This document shows, one piece after another, positions 11,816-21,345 of a stretch of 64,000 nucleotides of DNA. Numbering within the stretch: position 1 is the first letter of the stretch; every line of letters begins with the position of its first letter. The stretch covers positions 124,001 through 188,000 of the forward strand of contig NZ_FRBR01000001.1 in assembly GCF_900142665.1 (NCBI RefSeq). The letters run 5' to 3'. The notes under the pieces are model-generated. The model saw only the letters and a list, made by a program, of their open reading frames with translations. It did no database searches and was not told the origin of the DNA. This DNA is from Roseovarius pacificus. GTDB lineage: Bacteria > Pseudomonadota > Alphaproteobacteria > Rhodobacterales > Rhodobacteraceae. Made by a program: the position numbers and the translations under genes.

Positions 11816-13225
11816 TCAGCCGGCGGCGGCCTCTTCGCCATCGGATTTGCTCGCGCGGCCTGTCTTGGCGCCCGTGACCACGCCCAGCGACTTCAGCTTG
11901 CGATGCAGCGCGCTGCGCTCCATGCCCACGAATTCCGCCGTGCGGCTGATATTGCCGCCGAACCGGTTGATCTGCGTCATCAGGTATTCCCGCTCGAACG
12001 CCTCGCGCGCCTCGCGCAGCGGCATGGTGGCCACCGCCCCCGACAGCACCACGCGCCCGTCTTCCGCCGGCACCTCGGTCTCGCCGGGGATTTCCGTCGC
12101 ACGGATTTCCCCCGACGGATCGCCCAGGATCAGCACCCGCTCGATCACGTTGCGCAACTGGCGCACATTGCCCGGCCAGCTCATGGTTTGCAGCAGCGCC
12201 GCCGCCTCCTCGCCCAGTTCGCGCAGTGGCAGGCCCTGCGTGCCGTTCAGGAGCGCGATGAAATGCCGGGCCAGATCGGGAATATCCTCGCGCCGCTCCT
12301 CAAGGCTCGGCACCGTGATCGGCACCACATTCAGGCGATGATACAATTCCCGGCGGAACCGGTCCGCGGCGATCTCGGCCTCCAGATCGCGGCTGGTCGA
12401 GGAAATCACCCGCAGATCCACCTCGACCTTGTCGCTTCCGCCCACGCGCAGAAATGTCTGGTCCACCAGAACCCGCAGGATTTTCGACTGCGTGCCAAGC
12501 GGCATGTCGGCGACCTCGTCGAAATAGATCACCCCGCCATTGGCCTCTTCCAGCAGCCCGGTTTCCAGCCCGCGCTCCTCGCTTTCGCGCCCGAACAGCA
12601 CCTCTTCCATGCGGTCCGGCTCGATCGAGGCGCAGCTGACGCAGACAAAGGGCGCATCGGCCCGCCCCGAATTGCCGTGGATATAGCGCGCCGCCAGTTC
12701 CTTGCCCGATCCCGCCGGGCCGGTCAGCATCACGCGCCCGTTCGACTTGGTGACTTTCTCAAGCTGCCCCATCAGCGTGCGGAAGGCCGCGCTCGCGCCC
12801 AGCATGTCGGCGCTCTCGGTCTCGCGCCGCCTGAGGTCCTGGTTCTCGCGCCGCAACCGGCTGGTTTCCATGCCGCGCCGGATCACCACCAGAAGCTGGT
12901 CGATATTGAACGGCTTCTCGATGAAGTCATAGGCGCCCTGCTTGATCGCCGCGACGGCGATCTCGATATTGCCGTGCCCGGAAATGATCACCACCGGAAT
13001 CTCGGGATGATCGCGCTTGACCGCCTTCAGGATGTCGATCCCGTCCATCTGGCTGTCCTTCAGCCAGATATCCAGAATCAGAAGCGCGGGAACCTCTTCG
13101 GCGATTGCCGTCATGCATTCCTCGGAATTGCCCGCCAGCCGCGTGCCGAATCCTTCGTCTTCCAGGATATCCCCGATCAGTTCGCGAATATCGCGCTCAT
13201 CGTCGACAATCAGAATATCGCTCAT
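11816..13225 (-). CDS. ntrX: NtrX, NtrC-family response regulator
   Basis: 469 residues: receiver domain (1-120, phosphoacceptor Asp52), AAA+ domain (about 140-375, Walker A GPAGSGKE 169-176, Walker [18 protein letters not shown]) and a C-terminal Fis-type HTH (NISRTAEFVGMERSALHRKLKSLG). The GAFTGA loop needed for sigma54 contact is absent: after LFG the sequence runs RESEERGLETGLLEEANGG. ATG 13225 begins the canonical MSDILIVDDE. NtrX is the partner of NtrY, whose gene ends 7 bases upstream. It is involved in nitrogen, redox and envelope control in alphaproteobacteria. Confidence 0.95.
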   Translation of the reverse strand: MSDILIVDDERDIRELIGDILEDEGFGTRLAGNSEECMTAIAEEVPALLILDIWLKDSQMDGIDILKAVKRDHPEIPVVIISGHGNIEIAVAAIKQGAYDFIEKPFNIDQLLVVIRRGMETSRLRRENQDLRRRETESADMLGASAAFRTLMGQLEKVTKSNGRVMLTGPAGSGKELAARYIHGNSGRADAPFVCVSCASIEPDRMEEVLFGRESEERGLETGLLEEANGGVIYFDEVADMPLGTQSKILRVLVDQTFLRVGGSDKVEVDLRVISSTSRDLEAEIAADRFRRELYHRLNVVPITVPSLEERREDIPDLARHFIALLNGTQGLPLRELGEEAAALLQTMSWPGNVRQLRNVIERVLILGDPSGEIRATEIPGETEVPAEDGRVVLSGAVATMPLREAREAFEREYLMTQINRFGGNISRTAEFVGMERSALHRKLKSLGVVTGAKTGRASKSDGEEAAAG

Positions 13226-13232
13226 ACTGTCC

Positions 13233-15494
13233 TCATACCGCCTGTTGTTCCACAGTTGCCACATCCTGACCCTCGGCCAGAAGCGGCAGGCGCACCACGG
13301 CCATTGCCCCGCGATGCGCGCCTTCGGCGAAAGCCGGCGCATCTTCCAGCGCCAGCGTTCCGCCATGTTCCTCGATGATCTTCTTCACGATGGGCAGGCC
13401 CAGCCCGGTGCCCTTTTCCCGCGTCGTCACGTAAGGCTCGAACAACCGGGACCGGTCTTCCGGCAGACCGATGCCGTTATCGGAGATCCGCAACACCGCC
13501 TGCCCGTCCTCGATTGCGCTGGAAATGCGAATCTGCGGCACATGGCCCTCGGGCGCGCCCGCCTCGTTCAGGCTCTCGATGGCCTCGCCCGCATTCTTGA
13601 TCAGGTTGGTCAGCGCCTGACTGATCATCGTCGCATCCACGCTTGCGCGCAGCGGATCGTCGCACAGATCCAGCGCAAAGCGCACATCGGGCTGGCCCGC
13701 CTCCTGCAACAACGCCGCCTCGCGCAGCAATTGCGTCAGGGTCTCCGGTTTGGCCTCGGGTTCGGGCATACGCGCGAATTTCGAAAACTCGTCCACGATC
13801 CGGCGCAAATCGTCGGTCTGGCGGATCACCACATCGGTCAGTTGCTCCAGCGACTCCGCCTGATCGGGCTCCAGCACCCGGCCGAATTTGCGCTTGATCC
13901 GTTCCGCCGACAGCTTGATCGGCGTCAGCGGGTTCTTGATCTCATGTGCGATGCGCCGCGCCACGTCGCCCCAGGCCGCCATGCGCTGCGCCGCGACCAG
14001 ATCGGTCACATCGTCGAAGGCCACCACATAGCCCTCGCGCTTGCCCGCCTCGCTGCGCCGGGTCGACATGCGCACCAGCAGGTTTTCCACGCGCCCGCCC
14101 CGGCTGACCTTGATTTCCTCCTGCACGAAGCCGCCCGCGCTGGCGCGCAGCTTGTCGAACAGCGCCCCGAACTCGGGAACCGCCACGCTCAGATCGAGGC
14201 TGGCCTGATCCTCGTGCCAGTCCAGCAACCGCTCGGCAGCCTTGTTGACGAAAGCCACCCGCCCCTTGGCGTCCAGCCCCACAACCCCCGACGAAACCGA
14301 CCCGAGCACCGAATCGAACAGCCTGCGGCGGCGTTCGATCTGCCGTGTATTGGCCAGCAGCGTGTCGCGCTGGTGCTTCAGTTGCACCGTCATCTGGTTG
14401 AAATAGGTGCTCAGTTGCGCGATCTCGTCATCGCCCTCTTCCTCGCGCACCTGCACATCCAGATCGCCATCGCCCACGCGCTGCGCGGCGCTGGTCAACC
14501 GGCCCACCGGGCGCGACAGCCGTTCGGCAAACCACATGCCCAGCCACACGGCGGCCAGAATGAGGATCACCGCGAATCCGACATAGACCAGCCCGAACTC
14601 GAACAGCACCCTGCCCCGTTCGCTTTCGCGCTGTTCGTAAAAGCGGGCGGTTTCCTGCGTTTCGTCCAGCAGGTTCAGGATCGCCCCGTCCACGTTGCGG
14701 CTGACATACAGATACCGGTCGGGAATCGATTCCAGCGGCATCAGCGCGCGGAATTCGTTGTTGTCCCAGTCACGGATCACGACGATCCCCTGCTGGACCG
14801 AGCGCCTGATCTGCTCCTCGGTCGGTTCCTCATAGTCGAACAGGTAGGATCGTTCGCCGCGCGCACGGATATCCCCCGTGCCGTCGATCACATAGGCCTC
14901 GCGCAGCCCGCGCTGAATCTCGCGCTGCCCCTGGGACAGGATCTGGCGCAATTCACCATCGTCCATGAACACCACGGCGCGTTTCGTGGCATTGATGACC
15001 GAGGCCAGCACCCGCGCATCCGCCACCAGATCGCGGCGGTGTTCCTCTTCATAGGCCTGCGCGGCGGCCACCGAACTGTCCACCACGCCGCCGACCCGTT
15101 CGGAAAACCACGCCTCGAGCCCCATATTGACCGACAGCGTCGCGAATATCGCCACCGCAATCGTCGGCAACAGCGCCATCAGCGCGAAAACGCCGGTCAG
15201 GCGCAGGTGCAGCCGCGACCCCGCCGAGCGTTTGCGCCGCGCCGCGACCATCCGTGCCACCCGCTGCATCACCAGCGCGGCGACCATGATCACGTAGACC
15301 AGGTCCGACAACAGAACGATGCGCAGCACATCCGAGGACGCGCCCTTGTCCAGCGGCCCCATCACCAGATAGGTCACCACCGCCAGGACCGGCCCCAGAA
15401 CGACAAGGCCAAAGGTCGCCAGCGTTTGCAGGCGCTTCATGCGCCGCAGGCGGTTGACCCGTTCCCACGTCCATTTGCGTGTCTGCTCTGCCAC
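13233..15494 (-). CDS. ntrY: NtrY, membrane sensor histidine kinase
   Basis: About 753 residues. N-terminal transmembrane helices flank a periplasmic sensing region, then comes a HAMP domain (about 315-370, after the helix ending AVWLGMWFAERLSRPVGRL), a PAS domain, the HisKA H-box [20 protein letters not shown] and an HATPase domain with N, G1 (DNGIGLPED) and G2 (GTGLGL) boxes. The start is uncertain: GTG 15494 gives VAEQTRKW, the usual N-terminus of relatives, while an ATG at 15533 would add 13 residues. It is encoded between ntrC and ntrX. Confidence 0.93.
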   Translation of the reverse strand: MAEQTRKWTWERVNRLRRMKRLQTLATFGLVVLGPVLAVVTYLVMGPLDKGASSDVLRIVLLSDLVYVIMVAALVMQRVARMVAARRKRSAGSRLHLRLTGVFALMALLPTIAVAIFATLSVNMGLEAWFSERVGGVVDSSVAAAQAYEEEHRRDLVADARVLASVINATKRAVVFMDDGELRQILSQGQREIQRGLREAYVIDGTGDIRARGERSYLFDYEEPTEEQIRRSVQQGIVVIRDWDNNEFRALMPLESIPDRYLYVSRNVDGAILNLLDETQETARFYEQRESERGRVLFEFGLVYVGFAVILILAAVWLGMWFAERLSRPVGRLTSAAQRVGDGDLDVQVREEEGDDEIAQLSTYFNQMTVQLKHQRDTLLANTRQIERRRRLFDSVLGSVSSGVVGLDAKGRVAFVNKAAERLLDWHEDQASLDLSVAVPEFGALFDKLRASAGGFVQEEIKVSRGGRVENLLVRMSTRRSEAGKREGYVVAFDDVTDLVAAQRMAAWGDVARRIAHEIKNPLTPIKLSAERIKRKFGRVLEPDQAESLEQLTDVVIRQTDDLRRIVDEFSKFARMPEPEAKPETLTQLLREAALLQEAGQPDVRFALDLCDDPLRASVDATMISQALTNLIKNAGEAIESLNEAGAPEGHVPQIRISSAIEDGQAVLRISDNGIGLPEDRSRLFEPYVTTREKGTGLGLPIVKKIIEEHGGTLALEDAPAFAEGAHRGAMAVVRLPLLAEGQDVATVEQQAV

Positions 15495-15592
15495 GCACGA
15501 CCCCCACCAAGTTGTGCGCCGGGCATGGCGCACCGCAACATCTACGGCACCTACAGGCGATCCGCCCGAAATACCACAAGCATGTTGCAGTT

Positions 15593-16954
15593 TTACATCA
15601 ACTTGCGGCGGCGTGTCACGCTAATTTCAAGGTCCTTGATCTTCTTGCGCAAGGTATTGCGATTGATCCCTAAAAGATCCGCGCATTTCGCCTGATTGCC
15701 GCCGGTGGCGTCCAGCGCGATCTCGATCAGCGGCAGTTCCACCTCACGCAGGATTCGCGCATAAAGGCCCGGCGGCGGCAGCATGTTGCCGTGCAGGTCG
15801 AAATAATGCTGCAAATGCCGCCCGACCGAGGCCGACAGGCTTTCGCCCTGGGTCTGCCCCAGCACCGGCTGCGCCGCCGGCTGATTCCCCAGCACCACCT
15901 CGATTTCGGCGCGCGTGATCTCTTCGGCGCGCGCGGTCAGCGCGATCCGGCGCACCGCGTTCTCCAGCTGCCGCACGTTCCCCGGCCAGCTATAGGCGCG
16001 CATCAGCTCCATCGCCTCGTCCGACAGCACCCGATGCGGCATCCCCTCGCGTTCCACCCGCCCGAGGAAATGCTCGGCCAGCAGCGGGATGTCATCGACC
16101 CGCTCGCGCAGGCTCGGCACCTCGATCACCGCGCCCGACAGCCGGTAATACAGATCCTCGCGCAGCCCGCCCTTTTCCAGACGATCCGACAGCCGCGCCT
16201 GGCTGGTCGCCATGAAGCGCGGCGCATGATCGCCCGGCGCATCCATCATCCGCACCACCCGGCCCTGCGCGTCGTCGTCCAGATCGGCCACCTCGTCCAG
16301 CACGATCGTGCCGCCCCGCGCCCGCGCCATCACCCGCGAGGGCCCTTCCAGATCGGTCAGGTCCGACGGCGAAACCGTCACGAACGGCAAGGTCCGGCGA
16401 TCCGAAAAATCATGCACCGCCCGCGCGATCAGCGACTTGCCGGTGCCCGATTCCCCGGTGATCAGCACCGGCAGGTCGGTGTTCATGATCCGCGCCACCA
16501 CCCGATAAAGCGCCTGCATCGCCGGGGTGCGCCCGATCAGCGGCAACTCGTCCGGGCGCTCGTCCTCGACCGGCACGGCAGGCCGGCGCGACCGGGTTTC
16601 CAGCGCCCGCGCCGTGCGCTTCATCAGGTCGGGCAGGTCGAACGGCTTGGGCAGGTAATCGAACGCCTCCGCCTCTTCGGCCTGAATGGCGGTCATGATG
16701 GTGTTCTGCGCCGAGATCACGATCACCGGCAGGTCGGGCCGGTCCTGCGAAATCTTCGGCAGCATCTCAAGGCCGTTGCCATCGGGCATCATCACGTCGG
16801 TGATCACCGCATCGCCACGGCCCTCGCCCACCCACCGCATCAGCGTGGTCAGCGAACTGGTCGCATGCACCTTGCAGCCCGCCCGCGTCAGCGCCTGTGT
16901 CAGAACCGTGCGGATCGTGCGGTCGTCATCGGCAACCAGTACAGTACCATCCAT
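15593..16954 (-). CDS. ntrC: NtrC nitrogen regulation response regulator, GAFTGA-less
   Basis: 453 residues: receiver (Asp53), AAA+ domain with Walker A GESGTGKS (167-174) and Walker [10 protein letters not shown] (216-224), and a C-terminal Fis HTH ending [16 protein letters not shown]. Between the two Walker motifs about 19 residues are missing relative to enteric NtrC, including the whole GAFTGA loop. This matches the Rhodobacter type known to activate sigma70 rather than sigma54 RNA polymerase. Its start overlaps the ntrB stop by one base (TGATG). Confidence 0.96.
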   Translation of the reverse strand: MDGTVLVADDDRTIRTVLTQALTRAGCKVHATSSLTTLMRWVGEGRGDAVITDVMMPDGNGLEMLPKISQDRPDLPVIVISAQNTIMTAIQAEEAEAFDYLPKPFDLPDLMKRTARALETRSRRPAVPVEDERPDELPLIGRTPAMQALYRVVARIMNTDLPVLITGESGTGKSLIARAVHDFSDRRTLPFVTVSPSDLTDLEGPSRVMARARGGTIVLDEVADLDDDAQGRVVRMMDAPGDHAPRFMATSQARLSDRLEKGGLREDLYYRLSGAVIEVPSLRERVDDIPLLAEHFLGRVEREGMPHRVLSDEAMELMRAYSWPGNVRQLENAVRRIALTARAEEITRAEIEVVLGNQPAAQPVLGQTQGESLSASVGRHLQHYFDLHGNMLPPPGLYARILREVELPLIEIALDATGGNQAKCADLLGINRNTLRKKIKDLEISVTRRRKLM

Positions 16955-18045
16955 CAGCCTTGCTCCTTGGTGGTTTCAGCCATGTTTTCGGGCGCGCGCG
17001 GCAACGAGATGCGGAACACCGTCCGCCCCGGCGCCGAACTGACCGAAATCCAGCCGTCATGATCGGATATGATCTTCGCCGCCAGCGCCAGACCCAGCCC
17101 CGTGCCGTTCTCGCGCCCCGACACGAAGGGGTCGAAAATGTCGTCCGCGATCTCGGGCGGCAGGCCGGGGCCATCGTCGATCACCTCGATCTGAAGCGGC
17201 AGCGACTTGCCCTTGCCCCCGCCCAGCCGGACGCGCAGCGATTGTTCGTAATAGGTATGCAGGCGGATCACCCCGCCGCCCTTGCCCGCCGCCTCCGAGG
17301 CGTTCTTCAGAAGGTTCTGAATCACCTGCAACAACTGGTCCGCATCGCCAAGCGCCAGCGGCAGCGACGGGTCGTAATCCTCGATGATCGTCATGTCGGC
17401 GGCAAAGCCCAGAATGGCCGACCGCCGCGCACGGTCCAGAACGTCATGCACATTCACCGCGCCGAGTTTGGGCTTGGTCACATTGCCGAACTGCTCGACC
17501 TGCTCCAGCAACCCCACGATCCGGCGGCTTTCGCTGACGATCAGATCGGTCAGTTCCAGATCTTCCTGTTTCAGGTTCATCGACAAAAGCTGCGCCGCCC
17601 CGGTGATCCCGGCCAGCGGGTTCTTGATCTCATGCGCCAGCATTTCCGCCATGCCAATGGCCGACTTGGCCGCCGATTTCACCGACTGGCCCTGCGTCAC
17701 CCGCCCGGCCAGTTCGCGCGGCGAAATCAGCAACAGCATATGCCCCGGCTGTCCCGCCATCGGCGCGATCTGCAAATTGCAATGCAGCGGCGCCCGGTCG
17801 CCCGTGCCCACATCCACATCGTTGACGAACAGCGGCGCATCGTTGTGCCGCGCCCGCTCGAACGCTTCTTCCAGCGGGGCATCGACCATCAGCTTGTCCC
17901 AGACAGGCGTACCCGCCACCGCCTTGGCCGAGGTCATCAGAAACCCCTCGCCCGCCGGGTTCACCTGAACGATCCGGTCCCGCTCGTCCAGCAACAGCGC
18001 CGGCACCGGCAGCGATGTCCACAGCGCGTCATCGGGCCCGATCAT
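16954..18045 (-). CDS. ntrB: NtrB nitrogen regulation histidine kinase
   Basis: 363 residues, soluble. A PAS domain (about 10-115) is followed by the H-box [20 protein letters not shown] (His about 139), the N box [11 protein letters not shown]1 DDGPGLPPE and G2 GTGLGLALA. It phosphorylates or dephosphorylates NtrC under control of PII. The ATG overlaps the dusB stop by 4 nt and its own stop overlaps the ntrC start, so the three genes are tightly coupled. Confidence 0.96.
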   Translation of the reverse strand: MIGPDDALWTSLPVPALLLDERDRIVQVNPAGEGFLMTSAKAVAGTPVWDKLMVDAPLEEAFERARHNDAPLFVNDVDVGTGDRAPLHCNLQIAPMAGQPGHMLLLISPRELAGRVTQGQSVKSAAKSAIGMAEMLAHEIKNPLAGITGAAQLLSMNLKQEDLELTDLIVSESRRIVGLLEQVEQFGNVTKPKLGAVNVHDVLDRARRSAILGFAADMTIIEDYDPSLPLALGDADQLLQVIQNLLKNASEAAGKGGGVIRLHTYYEQSLRVRLGGGKGKSLPLQIEVIDDGPGLPPEIADDIFDPFVSGRENGTGLGLALAAKIISDHDGWISVSSAPGRTVFRISLPRAPENMAETTKEQG

Positions 18046-19037
18046 GCCGCCACCCTCTCGCCATCGCGCAGCGCGCGCGGAATCAGGCGCAGCACCTCAC
18101 CTGCATCCCGGCTGGTCAGCACCTGCTTGCGCAGCGCCGCGCCCGTGCCCGCATCGTCCAGATACCAGCCCAGATGCTTGCGCGCGACGCGATTGCCCAG
18201 CTCCGCCCCGTAAAAGCGCAGCATTTCTTCGTAATGACCACAGACCATATCCGCCAACTCCTCGCCCTGCGGCACCTGCGGCGCATCCGCGCCCCACAGG
18301 TCCGCCGCCACCTGCGCCAACAGCCACGGCCGCCCCTGCGCCCCGCGCCCGATCATCACCCCGTCGGCCCCCGACAGGCGCAGCGCCTCGCGCGCACTGG
18401 CCGCGCCGGTGATGTCGCCATTGGCGATCACAGGAACGTCCACCGCATCCTTGATGCGCGCAATCGCCGCCCAATCGGCACGGCCTTTGTAGAACTGGCA
18501 CCGCGTGCGCCCGTGAATCGTGATCATGCGAATCCCGGCCTCTTCGGCCCGTCGCGCCAGATCGGGCGCGTTCAGCATCCGCTCATCCCAACCCAGCCGG
18601 GTTTTCAGCGTCACAGGAATGCCCACCGCCCCGACCACCGCCTCGATCAGCCTCAGTGCGTGGTCCAGATCCTTCATCAGCGCCGAGCCGCTCGCCCCCG
18701 CGCCGCTGGCGCTGGTCACCTTCTTGGCGGGGCATCCCATGTTGATGTCGATGATCCGCGCGCCGTTGGCTTCCACCTGCCGCGCCGCCTCGGCCATCCA
18801 ATGCGCCTCGCGCCCGGCCAGTTGCACCGCCGTATTCTCCAGCCCGAACCCCAGTTCGGCCCGTTCGCGCACCCCCGGCTTGGCCTGCACCATTTCCTGG
18901 CTTGCGACCATTTCACTCACCACCAGCCCGGCGCCGAAGCGCGCCACCAGATTGCGAAACGGCAAATCGGTGATTCCCGCCAGCGGGGCCAGAAAAACAG
19001 GAGGCGTCAGAGACCTGTCGGTCAGGATCGATGTCAC
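18042..19037 (-). CDS. dusB: tRNA-dihydrouridine synthase DusB (NifR3)
   Basis: 331 residues, a flavin-dependent TIM barrel that reduces uridine in the tRNA D-loop. Motifs: FLAPLAGITDLPFRN, DINMGCPAKKV with the catalytic cysteine, TLKTRLGW and the C-terminal helical domain. The start is a GTG at 19037 with AAGGA 8 bases upstream; extending to an ATG at 19118 adds a sequence unlike the family. It is the first gene of the dusB-ntrBC-ntrYX cluster, as in Rhodobacter where it was named nifR3. Promoter signals are expected in the 158-base gap to ispDF. Confidence 0.95.
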   Translation of the reverse strand: MTSILTDRSLTPPVFLAPLAGITDLPFRNLVARFGAGLVVSEMVASQEMVQAKPGVRERAELGFGLENTAVQLAGREAHWMAEAARQVEANGARIIDINMGCPAKKVTSASGAGASGSALMKDLDHALRLIEAVVGAVGIPVTLKTRLGWDERMLNAPDLARRAEEAGIRMITIHGRTRCQFYKGRADWAAIARIKDAVDVPVIANGDITGAASAREALRLSGADGVMIGRGAQGRPWLLAQVAADLWGADAPQVPQGEELADMVCGHYEEMLRFYGAELGNRVARKHLGWYLDDAGTGAALRKQVLTSRDAGEVLRLIPRALRDGERVAA

Positions 19038-19195
19038 TTGATTAATCCTTGTGCAGTGATGCCGTTCTATCCAGTAAGAGGGTTTTAGGCAATATTTGCA
19101 GGGGCTTTTCCAGTACACACAAAAGCGTGATGCCTATTTTTTGTGCAACCGTTCCCGGCATTGCGCTTGGCCGGGGCTGCGCGTAATCAATTCCC

Positions 19196-20344
19196 ATGAC
19201 CAATGCCGCCATCATCGTCGCCGCAGGCCGCGGCAGCCGCGCCGGGGGCGACCAGCCCAAGCAATGGCAGCCGCTCGCCGGGCGGCGGGTGATCGACTGG
19301 ACCGTCGCCGCCTTTCGCGCCACGCCCGGACTCGACCGGATCGTGGTAGTCCTGCATCCCGACGATCTCGATCTCTTCACGCCGCCCGATGGGGTCGAGG
19401 TCACGACAGGCGGTGCGACCCGCGCCCAATCCGTGCGCAACGGTCTCGAATACCTGGCCGCGACGGCGGGCGATGCGTCCATCATGTATGCACTCATTCA
19501 CGATGTGGCCCGATGTTGTACGAAACCCGCGTACATTTCGTACGTTTTGTACGAAATTCAATCCCAAGACACCCGCGCCGCCGCGCCCGCCCTGCCGGTG
19601 ACCGATGCGCTCTGGCGCGGGGTGGACGGGATCGTGACCGGCACACAGGACCGCACCGGCCTGTTCCGCGCGCAGACACCGCAAGCCTTTGTTTTTGATG
19701 ATATTCTTGAGGCCCATCGCAAACATCGGGGCGACGCTGCCGACGATGTCGAGGTGGCCCGCGCCGCCGGTATCCCGGTACGGATCATCGACGGCAGTGA
19801 GAGCAACCTCAAGATCACCCACCCGGACGATTTCGAACGCGCCCGAAAAATACTGGTAAATCAAATGGATATACGCGTCGGCAACGGCTATGACGTGCAT
19901 CGTTTCGGCGATGGCGACCATGTCACCCTCTGCGGAGTCCGCATTCCCCATACCCGCGGCCTTCAGGGCCATTCGGACGCAGATGTTGGGATGCACACGA
20001 TCACGGACGCAATATACGGTGCGCTCGCCATGGGCGACATCGGCCAGCACTTCCCCCCTTCCGATCCCCAATGGAAAGGCGCCGCAAGTGATATCTTCCT
20101 GCGTCACGCGGTCGGTTTGGCGCAGAAAAATGGCTTTGAAATCAACAATATAGACCTCACCCTGATCTGCGAACACCCCAAGATCGGCCCCCATGCACAG
20201 CCCATGCGGCAGGCCCTCTCCGACATCACAGGCCTCTCCATCGACCGGATTTCCGTCAAGGCCACCACCTCCGAACGGCTCGGCTTCACCGGCCGCGAAG
20301 AAGGCATCGCCGCACAGGCCACAGCAACACTGGTGAAAACATGA
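19196..20344 (+). CDS. ispDF: Bifunctional IspD/IspF (MEP pathway)
   Basis: 382 residues. The IspD domain (1-about 222) has the nucleotide-binding [21 protein letters not shown] and [11 protein letters not shown]. The IspF domain (from [14 protein letters not shown]) has the Asp/His metal ligands, [10 protein letters not shown] and the C-terminal [11 protein letters not shown]. It makes CDP-methylerythritol and the cyclodiphosphate. Fusion is typical of alphaproteobacteria. Residues about 106-121, just after HDVAR, are unusual (CC in place of the expected PF, then Tyr-rich) and are encoded by a low-GC patch full of GTACGAAA repeats. It overlaps pgpA by 4 nt. Confidence 0.95.
   Translation: MTNAAIIVAAGRGSRAGGDQPKQWQPLAGRRVIDWTVAAFRATPGLDRIVVVLHPDDLDLFTPPDGVEVTTGGATRAQSVRNGLEYLAATAGDASIMYALIHDVARCCTKPAYISYVLYEIQSQDTRAAAPALPVTDALWRGVDGIVTGTQDRTGLFRAQTPQAFVFDDILEAHRKHRGDAADDVEVARAAGIPVRIIDGSESNLKITHPDDFERARKILVNQMDIRVGNGYDVHRFGDGDHVTLCGVRIPHTRGLQGHSDADVGMHTITDAIYGALAMGDIGQHFPPSDPQWKGAASDIFLRHAVGLAQKNGFEINNIDLTLICEHPKIGPHAQPMRQALSDITGLSIDRISVKATTSERLGFTGREEGIAAQATATLVKT
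19516..19557. repeat. GTACGAAA direct and inverted repeats inside ispD
   Basis: TTGTACGAAA occurs at 19516-19525 and again at 19547-19556. A perfect 9-bp inverted repeat, ATTTCGTAC at 19535-19543 and GTACGAAAT at 19549-19557, surrounds a GTTTT loop. The patch is much richer in A+T than the surrounding coding sequence and sits in frame in the IspD domain. Confidence 0.8.
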
Positions 20345-20838
20345 GCGTAACCCATTTGATTGTAACGTTTTTTTGTGTCGGCCACCTGCGCCCGGCCCCC
20401 GGCACATGGGGCTCGGCAGCCGCCATTCCCGTGGCCTGGGCCCTGCATGTCATCGGCGGCCCCTGGCTGTTGCTGGCCGGGATCGTCTTGGCATTCGCAT
20501 CCGGATGGTGGGCTACGCATTTGGAAACAAAAGGAAAACAGGATCACGACCCTTCCGAGATCGTGATCGACGAGGTCGCCGGACAATGGCTGGCCTTCCT
20601 GCCCGTGTCCATCGGCGCCGCCCATGTCGGCGCATCCCTCACCGCCCTTTATCCCGGCTGGATCGCCGCCTTCGTCCTGTTCCGCCTGTTCGACATCTGG
20701 AAACCCGGCCCCGTCGGCTGGGCCGACCGTCGCGGGGATTCGCTTGGCGTGATGTTGGATGATATGATTGCCGGGCTGTTTGCCGCGCTTGGCGTCATGG
20801 CCCTGGCGGCACTTTCACATGGAGTTTTAATGCGTTGA
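20341..20838 (+). CDS. pgpA: Phosphatidylglycerophosphatase A
   Basis: 165-residue membrane protein with about four hydrophobic segments. Family motifs are [10 protein letters not shown] near the N-terminus and [14 protein letters not shown] (about 75-88), whose acidic residues are catalytic. It dephosphorylates phosphatidylglycerol phosphate in the inner membrane. It is coupled to ispDF (ATGA overlap) and to pncC downstream (TTGA overlap). Confidence 0.93.
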   Translation: MSVTHLIVTFFCVGHLRPAPGTWGSAAAIPVAWALHVIGGPWLLLAGIVLAFASGWWATHLETKGKQDHDPSEIVIDEVAGQWLAFLPVSIGAAHVGASLTALYPGWIAAFVLFRLFDIWKPGPVGWADRRGDSLGVMLDDMIAGLFAALGVMALAALSHGVLMR

Positions 20839-21302
20839 TTGCAAATGATATTCTTGATCTGGCGCGCAAGCTGAAGCTGCGCATAGCCACCGCCGAATCC
20901 TGCACCGGCGGTATGGTCGCCGTCGCGCTGACAGACATTCCGGGGTCATCCGACGTCATGGATCGCGGCTTTGTTACCTATTCCAACGCGGCCAAGGTCG
21001 AGATGCTGGGCGTGTCCACCGACACGCTGATCGCCCACGGCGCCGTGTCCGAACAGGTCGCTGGTGAAATGGCCGAAGGCGCCCTGTCACGTTCGGGCGC
21101 GGATCTGAGCGTGGCGATCACCGGCATCGCGGGCCCCGGCGGGTCGGAACACAAACCCGAGGGCCGGGTTTGTTTCGGTTTGGCCCGCAAGGGATTGAAA
21201 ACATTCACGGAAACCAAAGAATTCGGCGCACCGGGGCGGTCCGAGGTGCGGCGGATATCACGCGATCATGCGCTTGAACTGCTCCACCGCTCCCTGTCGT
21301 GA
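20835..21302 (+). CDS. pncC: Nicotinamide-nucleotide amidase (CinA C-terminal domain family)
   Basis: 155 residues, a stand-alone CinA_C domain. Motifs are TAESCTGGMVAVALTD (catalytic Ser/Thr region), FVTYSNAAKVEMLGV and SVAITGIAGPGG. It deamidates nicotinamide mononucleotide to nicotinate mononucleotide in NAD salvage. It starts with TTG at 20835 overlapping the pgpA stop. The order ispDF-pgpA-cinA is common in Rhodobacterales. The N-terminal MoCF-like domain of full CinA is absent, as in E. coli PncC. Confidence 0.9.
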   Translation: MIANDILDLARKLKLRIATAESCTGGMVAVALTDIPGSSDVMDRGFVTYSNAAKVEMLGVSTDTLIAHGAVSEQVAGEMAEGALSRSGADLSVAITGIAGPGGSEHKPEGRVCFGLARKGLKTFTETKEFGAPGRSEVRRISRDHALELLHRSLS

Positions 21303-21345
21303 TCGATTTAACCGCAATTCATTTCAATAGCTTACGATCCGATTC

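Noticed and set aside
13017..15695. 892-codon plus-strand frame antisense to ntrY and ntrX
   Set aside because: ntrY and ntrX are complete on the minus strand with all kinase and AAA+ motifs; the plus frame is His/Arg/Gln-rich without structure.
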